Below, in pieces: positions 43,021 to 53,909 of a stretch of DNA of 64,000 nucleotides. The number at the start of each line of letters is the position of its first letter. Position 1 is the first letter of the stretch. Under the pieces are notes generated by a model. It was given only the letters and a program-made list of their open reading frames with translations. It made no database searches and had not been told where the DNA came from. The stretch lies in NCBI RefSeq assembly GCF_900112365.1, contig NZ_FOLQ01000004.1, forward strand, positions 496,001 to 560,000, given 5' to 3'. Source of the DNA: Spirosoma endophyticum. GTDB taxonomy: Bacteria > Bacteroidota > Bacteroidia > Cytophagales > Spirosomataceae. The position numbers were made by a program, and so were the translations under genes.

Positions 43021-46000
43021 GGAAAATTTTACCGGAAACAGGCCGTTGGGTAGCGGTTCTGTTGAGTACTTTTTGCACATTGACAACGGCCTTCCCGCAG
43101 TCTGTTCCGGCAGATTCCGTTCGGCATCGCGTTGTTCTGATTGGTGACGCCGGGCGATTGCGAAATGGAAAAAATCCGGTGGTCGATGCTGTTAGTGCCC
43201 GGTATGATTTCAACAACAAGCGGACGACGCTTCTGTATCTAGGCGACAACGTGTATCCGCATGGCTTATCGGAAGAAGGCAGCAAAGATTATGACTCGTT
43301 GACGGCGGTACTACGTTATCAGGCCCGGCCCGGATTGGCCCGGCCTGGACTAACCAATTCAGGCCAGGGAAAAGAATCGCAGGTATTATTTATTCCGGGA
43401 AATCACGACTGGGCCAAGAGTCACCCCGATGGATGGGAACGTATCAAACGCCAGGGACAGTGGCTCGATAGCCTCAAATCACCCAATATCAAGCTGTTAC
43501 CCACCGACGGTTGCCCCGGCCCCGAAGAGATTCACCTGAACGACAAGCTCGTGCTGATCATCATTGATACGCAGTGGTGGTTGCACCAATACGCCAAGCC
43601 CGGCCCCGATTCAGACTGCGCCTGCAAGAACGAAGAGGAAGTAATTGCCCGGCTGTCGGACATTGTTTTTCGAAACAAAGACAAAGGCATCATTCTGGCG
43701 ACGCACCATCCCTTTCGTAGCTACGGTATTCACGGTGGCTATTATACAATCAAACAACATATTTTCCCCCTGACCGAATTTTCGTCCGGGCTGTATATTC
43801 CGTTGCCCATTATAGGGTCGTTATATCCGCTCGTGCGGGGCGTGTTTGGCAACATTCAGGATTTACCCAATCCAACCTATCGGCACATGGTTCAGGTGAT
43901 GGAGAAAGCCATGACCCCGGCTCCGAACGTCGTGTTTGTATCGGGCCACGACCATGCCATTCAGCATATCGTCGACGGTTCCCGCAACTACATTGTTAGC
44001 GGATCAGGCATCAACCGGGAGCGGGTAAAGAACGGCAAACTGGCAAAATTTGTGAGCGGTGAATGGGGATACGTAATGCTCGACGAATTGACGAACGGTA
44101 AGGTAAACGCTACGTTCTACACCGTCGATGAAGCGGCTAACGCTACCGAAGCCCATTCAGCCACGTTGTTCACGATTCCGCCTACTGCTAATCAGTCAGG
44201 CAATGGACCAACGCGAACTGCCTGGCCTGACAGCATCACAGTCGCCATTGCACCAGACTACGAGCGGGCGGGTTCTTTTCAGCGGTTGATGCTGGGGAAC
44301 AATTACCGCCGGGAGTGGGCCACACCCGTTAAATTGCCTGTTTTCGATCTGGCCCGCACCAACGGCGGCTTTAAAATTCTGCAACGGGGCGGTGGTATGC
44401 AAACTAAATCGCTACGTATCGAAGACAGTCAGGGCAAGGAGTGGGTGCTGCGCAGTATTCAGAAAGATCCGGCCAATGCCCTGCCTGATGCCCTGAAGGA
44501 AACGATTGCCAAAGATGTATTGCAGGACGAAATTTCAGCGGGCTACCCCTACGCACCCCTGGTCGTACCTACGCTGGCGAAGGCCGCCGGAGTGCCCCAC
44601 GCCAGTCCCAAAATCGTTTACCTCCCCGATGATCCGGCTTTAGGTATTTATCAGGCTGATTTCGGGAAAGGCGTTTTTCTGTTCGAAGAACGTAGTCCGG
44701 GTGATGGCAAGTCGATCAGTACCCTAAAACTGATCGACGCTCTCGAAGATGACAACGACAACAGCGTTGATCAGAAAGCCGTGCTACGTGCCCGAATGCT
44801 CGATTTGTTCATGGGCGACTGGGACCGCCACGAAGACCAGTGGCGCTGGGGAAGCCGCAAAACCAAAGCTGGCAAAGAGTATTTCCCGATTCCACGCGAC
44901 CGCGATCAGGTTTTTTTCAGGGCTGGGGGCATCTTGCCCGGCATTGCCGCTTTGCCCTGGCTACAACCTAAATTTCAGGGATTTACGGATAAACTTTCCA
45001 ACGTAAATGGCTTGATGTTCAACGCCCGATATGTTGACCGACTGTTTTTGCAGGGGCTGGATGCGAAAGACTGGATGACTGTTATCACCAGTCTGCGCGA
45101 TTCGCTAACGGACGACGTACTGCAACGGGCCATCAGCCAATTACCCGATACAATCCGAAATGAATCGGGTAATCGAATCCTGGAAACGCTTAAAGTTCGT
45201 CGGGGCTGGTTGCTGGAGAAAGGGCTGGAATATTATCGTTTTTTAGCTAAATCGGTGGACATTCCCGGCTCAGACAAAACCGAATTGTTTCGGATTGAGC
45301 ACCAGAATGACGACCAGATAGCGGTTTTGGTCTTTAAAATTGCCAAAGATGGCTCAATAGCACAACGCCTGTATAACCGCGTGTTCGACGCAGAAGTCAC
45401 GGACGAAATCCGGCTGTATGGCCAGAAGGGCAATGACCGATTTGAGGTCAGTGGGGCTGAATCGGCCCATATTAAAGTTCGGCTTATCGGTGGCAAGGGC
45501 AATGATGTTTTCGCCGTAACAGGCGATCCCGGCAAGCCTATTATCTACGACCTGAGTACCGAGGCCAATACGTTGCCCGCCCGAAATTTGGCAACGTTTC
45601 GCCTGTCTACTGATAAGGCTGTCAATGCGTTTGATCCGCACGCCTTCAAGTACGACAGGCTGGTTCCGCTGGCAACGGCAGGCTTCAATCTGGACGATGG
45701 AATACTATTAGGCGTTGGTGCTCAGTTGATAAAGCAGGGATTTCGAAAGTCGCCCTATGCCTCCATGAATCGCCTGATGGTCACGCGGGCGCTGGCTACC
45801 GAGGCCATGTCATTTCGATATGATGGGATTTTCACTCATCTGATTGGCAAAAACGACCTGTGGATCAATGCCTTCGCACGAGCCCCCGATAACGTAACGA
45901 ACTTCTTTGGGCCGGGCAACGAATCGGATTACGAAAAAGGCAGGGGCATTCGCTACTATCGAACCCGTTACAATGTCATTAACGTAGCAGCGTTGCTGAA

Positions 46001-46706
46001 ACGAAAAATGGGTGAGCACATGGAGGTAGCTGTGGGACCAATCTTCCAGCATTTCACGCTTGATCCAACAGACAATGTCGGGCGATTTATTGAAACGTAT
46101 TTGAATGAGTTACCGACACCCGAACGTTTTTTGCGTCGGGAAAGCTACGGAGGGTTGCAAGCCGGTTTGACTATCGATGGTCGCAATCATCCGGTGCAAC
46201 CGTCCAGAGGATTGTACTGGACCACTACGTTGCTAGGGCTTCAGGGGTTCGATGAGCGGCCCAACAACCTGATCCAACTCCGATCGGACATGACCATTTA
46301 CACCAGCTTCAGCCAGTCGGCGCGGTTTGTGCTGGTAAACCGAATCGGTGGCGGGCTGACGTATGGCAATCCGGCCTTTTTTCAGTTGCTCTACCTGGGT
46401 GGTCAAACGAACCTGCGCGGCTTCAGAACGTATCGGTTTGCGGGAAATCACGTGGTTTATCACAACATCGAAGCGCGATTAAAATTATTTAACTTCCGGT
46501 CCTTTCTTTTTCCGGGGAGCGTCGGATTGATTGCGTTCAATGATCTTGGACGCGTATGGCTCGACGGCGAAAAGTCAAAACGCTGGCATGATGGCTATGG
46601 CGGAGGGCTGTTCGTTACACCCGCCGAATTGCTCACCGTAACGGCATCGGTTGGGTTTTCAGACGAGGGCGCCTTGCCGTACGTATCGCTTGGCTTCCGG
46701 TTTTGA
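43017..46706 (+). CDS. metallophosphoesterase fused to kinase-like domain and BamA/TamA-type barrel
   Basis: A 1229-residue exported protein with a signal peptide (about 1-28). Residues about 35-375 are a calcineurin-like metallophosphoesterase with all metal blocks (LIGDAG, GDNVYPHG, GNHDW, THHPF, GHDH). Residues about 450-700 hold a segment resembling CotH/HipA-type atypical kinases: MGDWDRHEDQW (near 600) and PRDRDQVF (near 630) look like catalytic-loop and metal-loop motifs. Residues about 860-1229 form a BamA/TamA (surface antigen D15) barrel, with the LGGQTNLRGF motif and a terminal aromatic strand ending in F. It is probably an outer-membrane protein with its enzyme domains in the periplasm. 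It overlaps the GAF gene by ATGA. Confidence 0.85.
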   Translation: MRKILPETGRWVAVLLSTFCTLTTAFPQSVPADSVRHRVVLIGDAGRLRNGKNPVVDAVSARYDFNNKRTTLLYLGDNVYPHGLSEEGSKDYDSLTAVLRYQARPGLARPGLTNSGQGKESQVLFIPGNHDWAKSHPDGWERIKRQGQWLDSLKSPNIKLLPTDGCPGPEEIHLNDKLVLIIIDTQWWLHQYAKPGPDSDCACKNEEEVIARLSDIVFRNKDKGIILATHHPFRSYGIHGGYYTIKQHIFPLTEFSSGLYIPLPIIGSLYPLVRGVFGNIQDLPNPTYRHMVQVMEKAMTPAPNVVFVSGHDHAIQHIVDGSRNYIVSGSGINRERVKNGKLAKFVSGEWGYVMLDELTNGKVNATFYTVDEAANATEAHSATLFTIPPTANQSGNGPTRTAWPDSITVAIAPDYERAGSFQRLMLGNNYRREWATPVKLPVFDLARTNGGFKILQRGGGMQTKSLRIEDSQGKEWVLRSIQKDPANALPDALKETIAKDVLQDEISAGYPYAPLVVPTLAKAAGVPHASPKIVYLPDDPALGIYQADFGKGVFLFEERSPGDGKSISTLKLIDALEDDNDNSVDQKAVLRARMLDLFMGDWDRHEDQWRWGSRKTKAGKEYFPIPRDRDQVFFRAGGILPGIAALPWLQPKFQGFTDKLSNVNGLMFNARYVDRLFLQGLDAKDWMTVITSLRDSLTDDVLQRAISQLPDTIRNESGNRILETLKVRRGWLLEKGLEYYRFLAKSVDIPGSDKTELFRIEHQNDDQIAVLVFKIAKDGSIAQRLYNRVFDAEVTDEIRLYGQKGNDRFEVSGAESAHIKVRLIGGKGNDVFAVTGDPGKPIIYDLSTEANTLPARNLATFRLSTDKAVNAFDPHAFKYDRLVPLATAGFNLDDGILLGVGAQLIKQGFRKSPYASMNRLMVTRALATEAMSFRYDGIFTHLIGKNDLWINAFARAPDNVTNFFGPGNESDYEKGRGIRYYRTRYNVINVAALLKRKMGEHMEVAVGPIFQHFTLDPTDNVGRFIETYLNELPTPERFLRRESYGGLQAGLTIDGRNHPVQPSRGLYWTTTLLGLQGFDERPNNLIQLRSDMTIYTSFSQSARFVLVNRIGGGLTYGNPAFFQLLYLGGQTNLRGFRTYRFAGNHVVYHNIEARLKLFNFRSFLFPGSVGLIAFNDLGRVWLDGEKSKRWHDGYGGGLFVTPAELLTVTASVGFSDEGALPYVSLGFRF

Positions 46707-46788
46707 TCTAATCAACAGGAAAAATCCACCGTTACCTCGTAAATTCGGAGCGATTCACTACTCTCTTTCAACCTTTACGCCAGCTACC

Positions 46789-48021
46789 ATGAGCCATTCG
46801 CTCTTATCGCACATTGAAACGCACATTGTCAAGTTTTTCGACCAACATCCTAAACCGGACCTGCTGTACCATAATCTGAAACATACTCAGGAAGTGGTTC
46901 AGGCAACGGAGCAAATGGCGAAGCACTACCAGTTGGCTGAAACCGATTTCCTGTCGGTAATGGCGGCAGCGTGGTTTCACGATTTGGGACACTTGACCGG
47001 CCCGCCCGAAGAGCATGAGGAACGTAGCGCCGATCTGGCAGCCGATTATCTAAAGAAAGAAAAGCAGGAATCGCCTTTCATAAAAACGGTGAAGCATTGC
47101 ATTCGGGCGACGAAGATGCCGCAATCGCCCAGGAATCTTTTGGAGCAGATTATTTGTGATGCTGATCTATTTCATCTGGGCAGTGATGATTACAAGACCA
47201 AACAGAAACTTCTCAGAAAAGAGCAGGAGAAACTGACCGGAACCGACATTTCGGGCAGCGACTGGCGGCAGGAAAACATTGCCCTACTCGAAACGCATCG
47301 CTATTTCACGGATTACGCCCAGACACTACTAGGCCAAAGTCAGGCAGAGAACCTACGTCACCAGAAGGACAAACAAGCCGAAAAAGGGGAAGAAGGCAAG
47401 CCCGAACAGGTTGCGGAGCCGACGCCTGCCGGGCAATCCGCAACGGCAGAAGCCCCTCCGATCGAGGATAAGAAAAAGAATAAAGACAACAAGACTGAAC
47501 GGGGTATTGAGACCATGTTTCGGACTACCTCGACAAATCACCTTCGGCTGAGTGAGATTGCCGATAGCAAGGCCAACATCATGATTTCGGTCAATTCGAT
47601 TATGGTGTCGGTGATTGTGTCGATTTTGCCGCGCCGGATTGAAGAAAACCCGAGTCTGATGGTGCCGACCGCCATGTTTTTGACTACGGCGCTGTTGACT
47701 ATCGTTTTTGCGATACTGGCCACCCGCCCGAACGTAACGCAGGGTACATTTACGCACGAAGACATTGAGCAGAAGAAGGGAAACTTGCTGTTCTTCGGCA
47801 ACTTCCATAGCATGAGCATGGACGAATATCAATGGGGCATTAGCGAATTGATGCGGGATAGCAGTTATCTCTACGCTACCATGACCCGCGACATTTATTA
47901 CTTAGGACGGGTGCTGGCGAAAAAATACAAGCTACTACGTATTGCCTACAGCGTCTTCATGTTCGGCTTTGTTACGTCCATTATGGGCTTCCTGATCGTC
48001 TTTCTATTTTTCACAAAGTGA
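46789..48021 (+). CDS. HD phosphohydrolase fused to Pycsar-type membrane effector (PycTM-like)
   Basis: A 410-residue protein. Residues about 1-185 form an HD hydrolase with the full metal set: His32, His64-Asp65 in WFHDLGH, His103 and Asp124/126 (CDADLFHLG). A charged linker rich in Lys, Glu and Pro (about 187-245) follows. Residues about 245-410 match the Pycsar effector family domain (ETMFRTTSTNHLRLSEIAD, then two membrane helices, and a final pair of helices). In characterised Pycsar defence, a pyrimidine cyclase makes cCMP or cUMP that triggers a membrane effector. Here no cyclase gene is near, so the ligand and role are open. ATG 46789 is preferred over the longer frame from 46651, which overlaps the upstream gene. 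Confidence 0.8.
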   Translation: MSHSLLSHIETHIVKFFDQHPKPDLLYHNLKHTQEVVQATEQMAKHYQLAETDFLSVMAAAWFHDLGHLTGPPEEHEERSADLAADYLKKEKQESPFIKTVKHCIRATKMPQSPRNLLEQIICDADLFHLGSDDYKTKQKLLRKEQEKLTGTDISGSDWRQENIALLETHRYFTDYAQTLLGQSQAENLRHQKDKQAEKGEEGKPEQVAEPTPAGQSATAEAPPIEDKKKNKDNKTERGIETMFRTTSTNHLRLSEIADSKANIMISVNSIMVSVIVSILPRRIEENPSLMVPTAMFLTTALLTIVFAILATRPNVTQGTFTHEDIEQKKGNLLFFGNFHSMSMDEYQWGISELMRDSSYLYATMTRDIYYLGRVLAKKYKLLRIAYSVFMFGFVTSIMGFLIVFLFFTK

Positions 48022-48304
48022 TTAATTATCGTCGACGGCGTCGTGCCATGTCAGTACGTCAATTCTATTTAGACGAATCAAGTTGAGCATTAGCAAGAGC
48101 AACGTTACCCGAAATCAGCCTTCATGTTCAACTGGCTATTACTTATTTATCGCTACGTTCACAACGATGGCTTCATACTCAAAAGAAATCAATAAGTAGA
48201 ATTGAGCACCGATACGCTTTTAGGTGAGGTTTCCAAACTATACCCGATTCATCATCAGTAACCGAATTCATCGGATCGTACCGATTATTTTACCTCACTC
48301 AATT

Positions 48305-49231
48305 ATGCAAGACGTTGTAAACAGAAGACAGTTTCTAACAACTGCCGGATTGTCAACGCTGGCACTTACGGCCGGAGTCAACCAACTAGTTGCCGGGCTA
48401 CCGAAAAAGTTAAACCTTAAAATCGCCTACTCATCCATTACCTGGGGCGGCAACGATGCGCAGGCTATTGCCGACCTGGCAGCTCTTGGCTATCGAGGTA
48501 TTCAGATCAGAGCCAATACGTTCGGGCCATACCGCGCCAAACCTTCCGAATTGAAAGCGTTGCTTGATCAGCATAAGCTAACGTTGGCTATGTTTTCGAG
48601 CGGCAACGTTGAGATTGACCCAGCTAAAGAGCAGAGTACCATCGACATGCACGTAGCGCACGCCAGTTTTGTGAAAGCGCTCGGCGGATCGGCTATTCAA
48701 TTAACCAATTCGGCCCGCCCGAAAGATCGACTCCCAACGACCGACGAATTGAAGCGACTGGCAACCGTTATGAATGAGATCGGGAAACAAACCGCTGACT
48801 TAGGGGTTCAGGCCACGTACCACAATCATATGAGCCAACTTGGCGAAACACCCGAAGAAGTCGACGTGATTGTGCAGGCCATGAACCCTAACTACATGAA
48901 GCTGGAACTCGACATTGCTCACTACAAGCAAGGAGGTGGGCAACCCGAAAAGGCCGTGAAGCAGTACAAAGACCTCATTTATGCGCTGCATTTGAAAGAC
49001 ACGATGTCGCCCCGGCCCGATAAACCCGACGATCCCAAAGCCTACAAGTTTGTTGAATTAGGTCGGGGAAATGTTAATGTTCCGGCCGTTATAAAAGCGC
49101 TGGACGATATTAATTTTAGCGGCTGGGGAATTATTGAACTGGATGGTGTTCCGGAAACAGACAAAACCCCTGCCCAGTGTGCGCAGATTAACAAGGATTA
49201 CATCACAAAAACGCTCAAGCTTAATTTGTGA
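48305..49231 (+). CDS. exported sugar phosphate isomerase/epimerase (Tat-type)
   Basis: A 308-residue TIM-barrel protein with a twin-arginine-like leader (NRRQFLTTAGLSTLALTAG, residues 7-25). Metal-binding blocks TYHNHM, LELDIAHY, LHLKD and a final IELDG are all visible. The frame can be read from 48224, but that adds an extension before the Tat motif. It is probably exported after folding. With the DUF1080 protein and Tat-type oxidoreductase that follow, it fits the 3-keto-glycoside degradation pathway of Bacteroidota, where such isomerases act on 3-keto-sugars. The exact reaction is inference. Confidence 0.85.
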   Translation: MQDVVNRRQFLTTAGLSTLALTAGVNQLVAGLPKKLNLKIAYSSITWGGNDAQAIADLAALGYRGIQIRANTFGPYRAKPSELKALLDQHKLTLAMFSSGNVEIDPAKEQSTIDMHVAHASFVKALGGSAIQLTNSARPKDRLPTTDELKRLATVMNEIGKQTADLGVQATYHNHMSQLGETPEEVDVIVQAMNPNYMKLELDIAHYKQGGGQPEKAVKQYKDLIYALHLKDTMSPRPDKPDDPKAYKFVELGRGNVNVPAVIKALDDINFSGWGIIELDGVPETDKTPAQCAQINKDYITKTLKLNL

Positions 49232-49299
49232 ACGAGCGAAAGCATGAAAGAGCGAAAGTTTTAAGATAGGTTTCGCTCTTTCATGCTTTCGCTCATTCA
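49229..49299. repeat. 29-bp hairpin of gagcgaaa words
   Basis: Left arm 49229-49257 and right arm 49271-49299 match at 28 of 29 positions with a 13-base loop. Each arm repeats eight-base words (GAGCGAAA, GCATGAAA, GAGCGAAA). The left arm begins in the isomerase stop codon. The same words occur at 9697-9799. Confidence 0.85.
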
Positions 49300-49309
49300 T
49301 TCTTTCACT

Positions 49310-50050
49310 ATGAAACAATTAATTCTATCAGGTTTATTACTCGGCTTGCTGGCTTTTGAAAACCCGCAGACGCCCAACACGCTCACGGCTAAAGAGAAAA
49401 GCGACGGCTGGAAATTGCTGTTTGATGGCAAAACGACCAGCGGCTGGCGCGGGGCCTATAAAGACAAGTTTCCCGAAAAAGGATGGAACGTAGCGAATGG
49501 GTTGCTAACTATTCAGCAGTCCGATGGTTCAGAGTCGCAAAGCTTCGGCGACATCGTTACAGACGGCGAATACAGCGATTTCGATCTGATGTTCGATTTC
49601 AAGCTGACCGAAGGTGCCAACAGTGGTGTTAAATATTTTGTAGTTGAGCATTCGCCAAAACCCAAAGGATCGGCGTTCGGACTGGAGTTTCAGGTATTGG
49701 ACGACGACAAACACCCCGATGCCAAACTGGGACGTAACGGCAACCGCACCGTCGGTTCGTTGTACGACCTGATTCCGGCCACCAGCAAACAGGCTCATCC
49801 CATTGGCGAATGGAATACCGGCCGGGTCCTTTCGAAAGGCAAGCACGTTGAACATTGGCTAAACGGGAAAAAAGTAGTTGAATACGAACGGGGTAGCGAA
49901 AAATTCCGCGAATTGGTGGCCATGAGCAAATACAAAGCGCCGGAATACAACGCGAACGGGCGTTTTGGCGAAGCTACGAAGGGGCATATTCTCCTTCAGG
50001 ATCATGGCAATCTGGTGTCCTACCGAAACATGAAAATTAAAACTCTCTAA
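49310..50050 (+). CDS. DUF1080 protein (3-keto-disaccharide hydrolase family)
   Basis: A 246-residue exported protein with a signal peptide (MKQLILSGLLLGLLAFE). The DUF1080 concanavalin-like domain is clear: KLLFDGKTTSGWRG, an SDFDLMFDFKLTEGANSGVKYF strand pair (shown in parts), EFQVLDDDKHPD and HILLQDHGN near the end. Members of this family include hydrolases that cleave 3-keto-glycosides. The earlier in-frame ATG at 49283 falls inside the preceding hairpin, so 49310 is chosen. It is flanked by the Tat-type isomerase and Tat-type oxidoreductase, consistent with one periplasmic pathway. Confidence 0.88.
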   Translation: MKQLILSGLLLGLLAFENPQTPNTLTAKEKSDGWKLLFDGKTTSGWRGAYKDKFPEKGWNVANGLLTIQQSDGSESQSFGDIVTDGEYSDFDLMFDFKLTEGANSGVKYFVVEHSPKPKGSAFGLEFQVLDDDKHPDAKLGRNGNRTVGSLYDLIPATSKQAHPIGEWNTGRVLSKGKHVEHWLNGKKVVEYERGSEKFRELVAMSKYKAPEYNANGRFGEATKGHILLQDHGNLVSYRNMKIKTL

Positions 50051-50099
50051 AAGATACTGACAATCAGACGTTAGACTTTTGGATCAAGTGCCTTTGGTA

Positions 50100-50138
50100 G
50101 ATAGCCGTGCCACGCTTCTAAACGGTGGCACGGCTATC
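50100..50138. repeat. 14-bp perfect hairpin (gccgtgc type)
   Basis: GATAGCCGTGCCAC (50100-50113) pairs exactly with GTGGCACGGCTATC (50125-50138) around an 11-base loop. It lies between the DUF1080 and oxidoreductase genes and shares the GCCGTGC core with the hairpin at 60587-60628. Confidence 0.8.
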
Positions 50139-50196
50139 GACTAAAGACAAAGACATATATACTGGATCACATATTTTCAACACCTTAGCATATTCT

Positions 50197-51593
<1,397 letters not shown>

Positions 51594-51600
<7 letters not shown>

Positions 51601-52886
51601 TTTATAAGTGCTGCGCCGATCTGACAGCTCAGGCATTTTTTGACAGCGCAAAATTCATTATGTAATTCAATAGCCGCCTGCGAATCGAAGGCCGTGCGGA
51701 TACCCAAACCAAGGGTATCCCATCCTTCGGTCAGGCGGTTTTTTTCGGCTGGTAATTGCTCCAGTAAGTTAATAGCTCGGTCAATGTAAGCCGGTTCTCC
51801 CCGGTGATGGGCATAAGCAGCCAGGAGTGGCACAACCGTATTGATCACAATCGTTGCTGCCGAATCAGGTCCAAGTGTGGGCACTATTCTTTCGGTAATT
51901 TTCCCAAATCGATAATGCGACTGCCAATAATCCGACGGGGTTAGCTGTAGTGATTTCAGTAACGCTTCGGCATTATTTGCACCCACAAAAAGCGAAAATA
52001 AACTGGCATGTCGCGTTAGTAAGCGCGCTAGTTGGGCAAGCCGCAAAGTCGGAAAATTAGCGGGGCGCAATCGCCCCCATTTCCAGGCATGCGCTTCCAC
52101 CTGTTTATCGGCAAGTTGATATTTTGCAGACAGAAATCGGTACTCACGCTGGAGAGTCGTTACGTAGTCGTCAGGTTGCTCAACAGTTAGCAAGCCAGCT
52201 GCGCCAAATAGCATGGCTTCAGCCTGTAACAGTACGTCACGATGTTTCAGGATTGCTTTCAACGGCACTGCCCGACTAAGTTGCGCCATCGGATCAGCAT
52301 TGATTTTAAACCCCATGTTTATGGCGAGTAGTCGATAAGCCGTTTCCTCCCAATCGCCACTCGTCTGTTCAAAAAGTGCCCGGACACCCGCGGCTTTTCG
52401 CTCCAATCGCTGGAACATAGCCTTATCCAGCATCGATGTTATGCGCAACGGCGACACCGATCGAAATTGATCAGCACAGGGAATACTCGCTGGCGAATCA
52501 CTTAGATTATTATAACGCTCCAGCAGAGCGGGGGCAACAAGTAAACTTAGTTCAAGCGTGGGTAACGGCGTCCCATTTGCCCGGTTAACTTGCCGTCCGC
52601 TTATCACGCGGTCGTCCTGCCACACGACATGAAGAATTACGTTTTCATAAGCTCGGTCATGCTGATGACGATGTGTCAGCCAGTCAGATGTTCGAGTATG
52701 CATCTCGACCGTACCGACCCACTCTACGTCGTTGATCAGCAACCGGGCATTCGTAAAATCGGGTCCGGCATCGTGATTCCGAAAACCAGGGCGTAACACC
52801 TGCACTACGTCACCATCGGTAGTGATGAGCTTCGTTGTTGTGAAATACTGATATTGCCAGACAAAATAAAGAAAGACTTCGGGCAC
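51594..52886 (-). CDS. DUF2851 family protein
   Basis: A 430-residue cytoplasmic protein of the DUF2851 family, recognised from the N-terminal block FRNHDAGPDFTNARLL (residues 35-50), WVGTVEMH (57-63) and DRAYENVILHVVW (77-89), and a C-terminal cysteine cluster of the form C-x4-C-L-x-C near 415-423. The order of acidic and histidine residues is reminiscent of PD-(D/E)xK nucleases, but this is only a visual resemblance. It converges with the oxidoreductase gene, and the heptamer repeat hairpin lies between the two stops. The function is unknown. Confidence 0.85.
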
Positions 52887-52891
52887 AGGTC

Positions 52892-52919
52892 GGTGAACAG
52901 TTAGCGGTGAACAGTAGAC
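52892..52919. repeat. short heptad repeat GGTGAAC/AGTTAGC
   Basis: Words GGTGAAC, AGTTAGC, GGTGAAC, AGTAGAC follow one another in the spacer between DUF2851 and pyrF. They show the seven-base period but no pairing arm is evident. Confidence 0.4.
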
Positions 52920-52972
52920 ACTGCTTCAGACGCTGAAACACCTGTTTGGTAGCATTTTACTTAGAAATATGT

Positions 52973-53797
52973 TTATCGGATATGCGCTAACTGCCGGGCC
53001 ATTTCTGTTTGCAAAGCTTTAGCTTCTGCGCGCGCCTTTTCGGCAAAATCCAGACCGTCAGATGCGTATAAAATACTCCTTGATGCATTCACCAGAAGTC
53101 CACCCTTTGCCGTTAATCCAAGACGCGAAACTTCTTCTAAATTTCCACCCTGCGCGCCAACACCCGGCACAAGTAAAAAATTATCGGGAGCCATTTCCCG
53201 AATCCGACTAAATTCATCGACCTGGGTTGCTCCAACCACAAACATGAGTTGATCAGGACTAGCCCAGGTTCGCGCCGTTTCAATCACCATCTCAAACAAT
53301 TCCTGATCGCCAACCAGTTGACGCTGAAAATCAGCGCTGCCAATGTTCGAAGTCAGGGCTAGTAGAATGACCCATTTGCCTTCATAAGCCAGAAAAGGCG
53401 TAACCGAATCACGTCCCATGTAGGGCGCCACAGTAACGGAGTCGAACGCCAATCCAGCAGCGGTCGGATCAAAAAACGCTCGGGCGTATAAATCCGACGT
53501 ATTACCAATATCACCCCGTTTGGCATCAGCGATAGTGAAGCAATCGTTAGGAATGTAATCGAGTGTTTTTTGCAGACTTTCCCAACCGCGTGGACCCTGC
53601 GCTTCGTAAAAGGCAATATTGGGTTTATAGGCCACAGTGAGGTCATGCGTAGCGTCTATAATGGCTTTGTTAAACGCAAAGACCGGATCGGACTCGGTCA
53701 GGAGGTGGCGGGGAAGTTTGCGCGGGTCGGTATCCAGACCAATGCATAAATAAGACTGTTTCTGAAAAATCTGTGCACTTAATTCCGAATAAGTCAT
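52973..53797 (-). CDS. pyrF: orotidine 5'-phosphate decarboxylase (type 2)
   Basis: A 274-residue pyrimidine-synthesis enzyme converting OMP to UMP. The family blocks are visible: CIGLDTDP near the start, VAYKPNIAFYEAQG with a catalytic lysine, ADAKRGDIGNTS with the catalytic Asp/Lys pair, and PGVGAQGGN near the end. The length and motif wording match the longer bacterial type 2 form rather than the compact 230-residue type 1. The open frame starts with GTG at 53815, but the ATG at 53797 is a better start. It stands alone, divergent from rfbC. Confidence 0.93.
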   Translation of the reverse strand: MTYSELSAQIFQKQSYLCIGLDTDPRKLPRHLLTESDPVFAFNKAIIDATHDLTVAYKPNIAFYEAQGPRGWESLQKTLDYIPNDCFTIADAKRGDIGNTSDLYARAFFDPTAAGLAFDSVTVAPYMGRDSVTPFLAYEGKWVILLALTSNIGSADFQRQLVGDQELFEMVIETARTWASPDQLMFVVGATQVDEFSRIREMAPDNFLLVPGVGAQGGNLEEVSRLGLTAKGGLLVNASRSILYASDGLDFAEKARAEAKALQTEMARQLAHIR

Positions 53798-53909
53798 ACT
53801 GATTAAGGGAATCACTACGTAAAATGATTCGGCCCAAAAGTACGACTTACGGCGGCAGTTTCATAAATTTGCCAATAAGACCAACTATCTATACGTAACG
53901 ACCTTATTT

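Noticed and set aside
47353-47832. Antisense frame inside the HD-PycTM gene
   Set aside because: A shadow of the gene's linker and membrane part; no independent start signal or domain.
46789-48021. Complete Pycsar defence operon
   Set aside because: Only the effector-type gene is present; no pyrimidine cyclase or other defence gene was recognised in the window.
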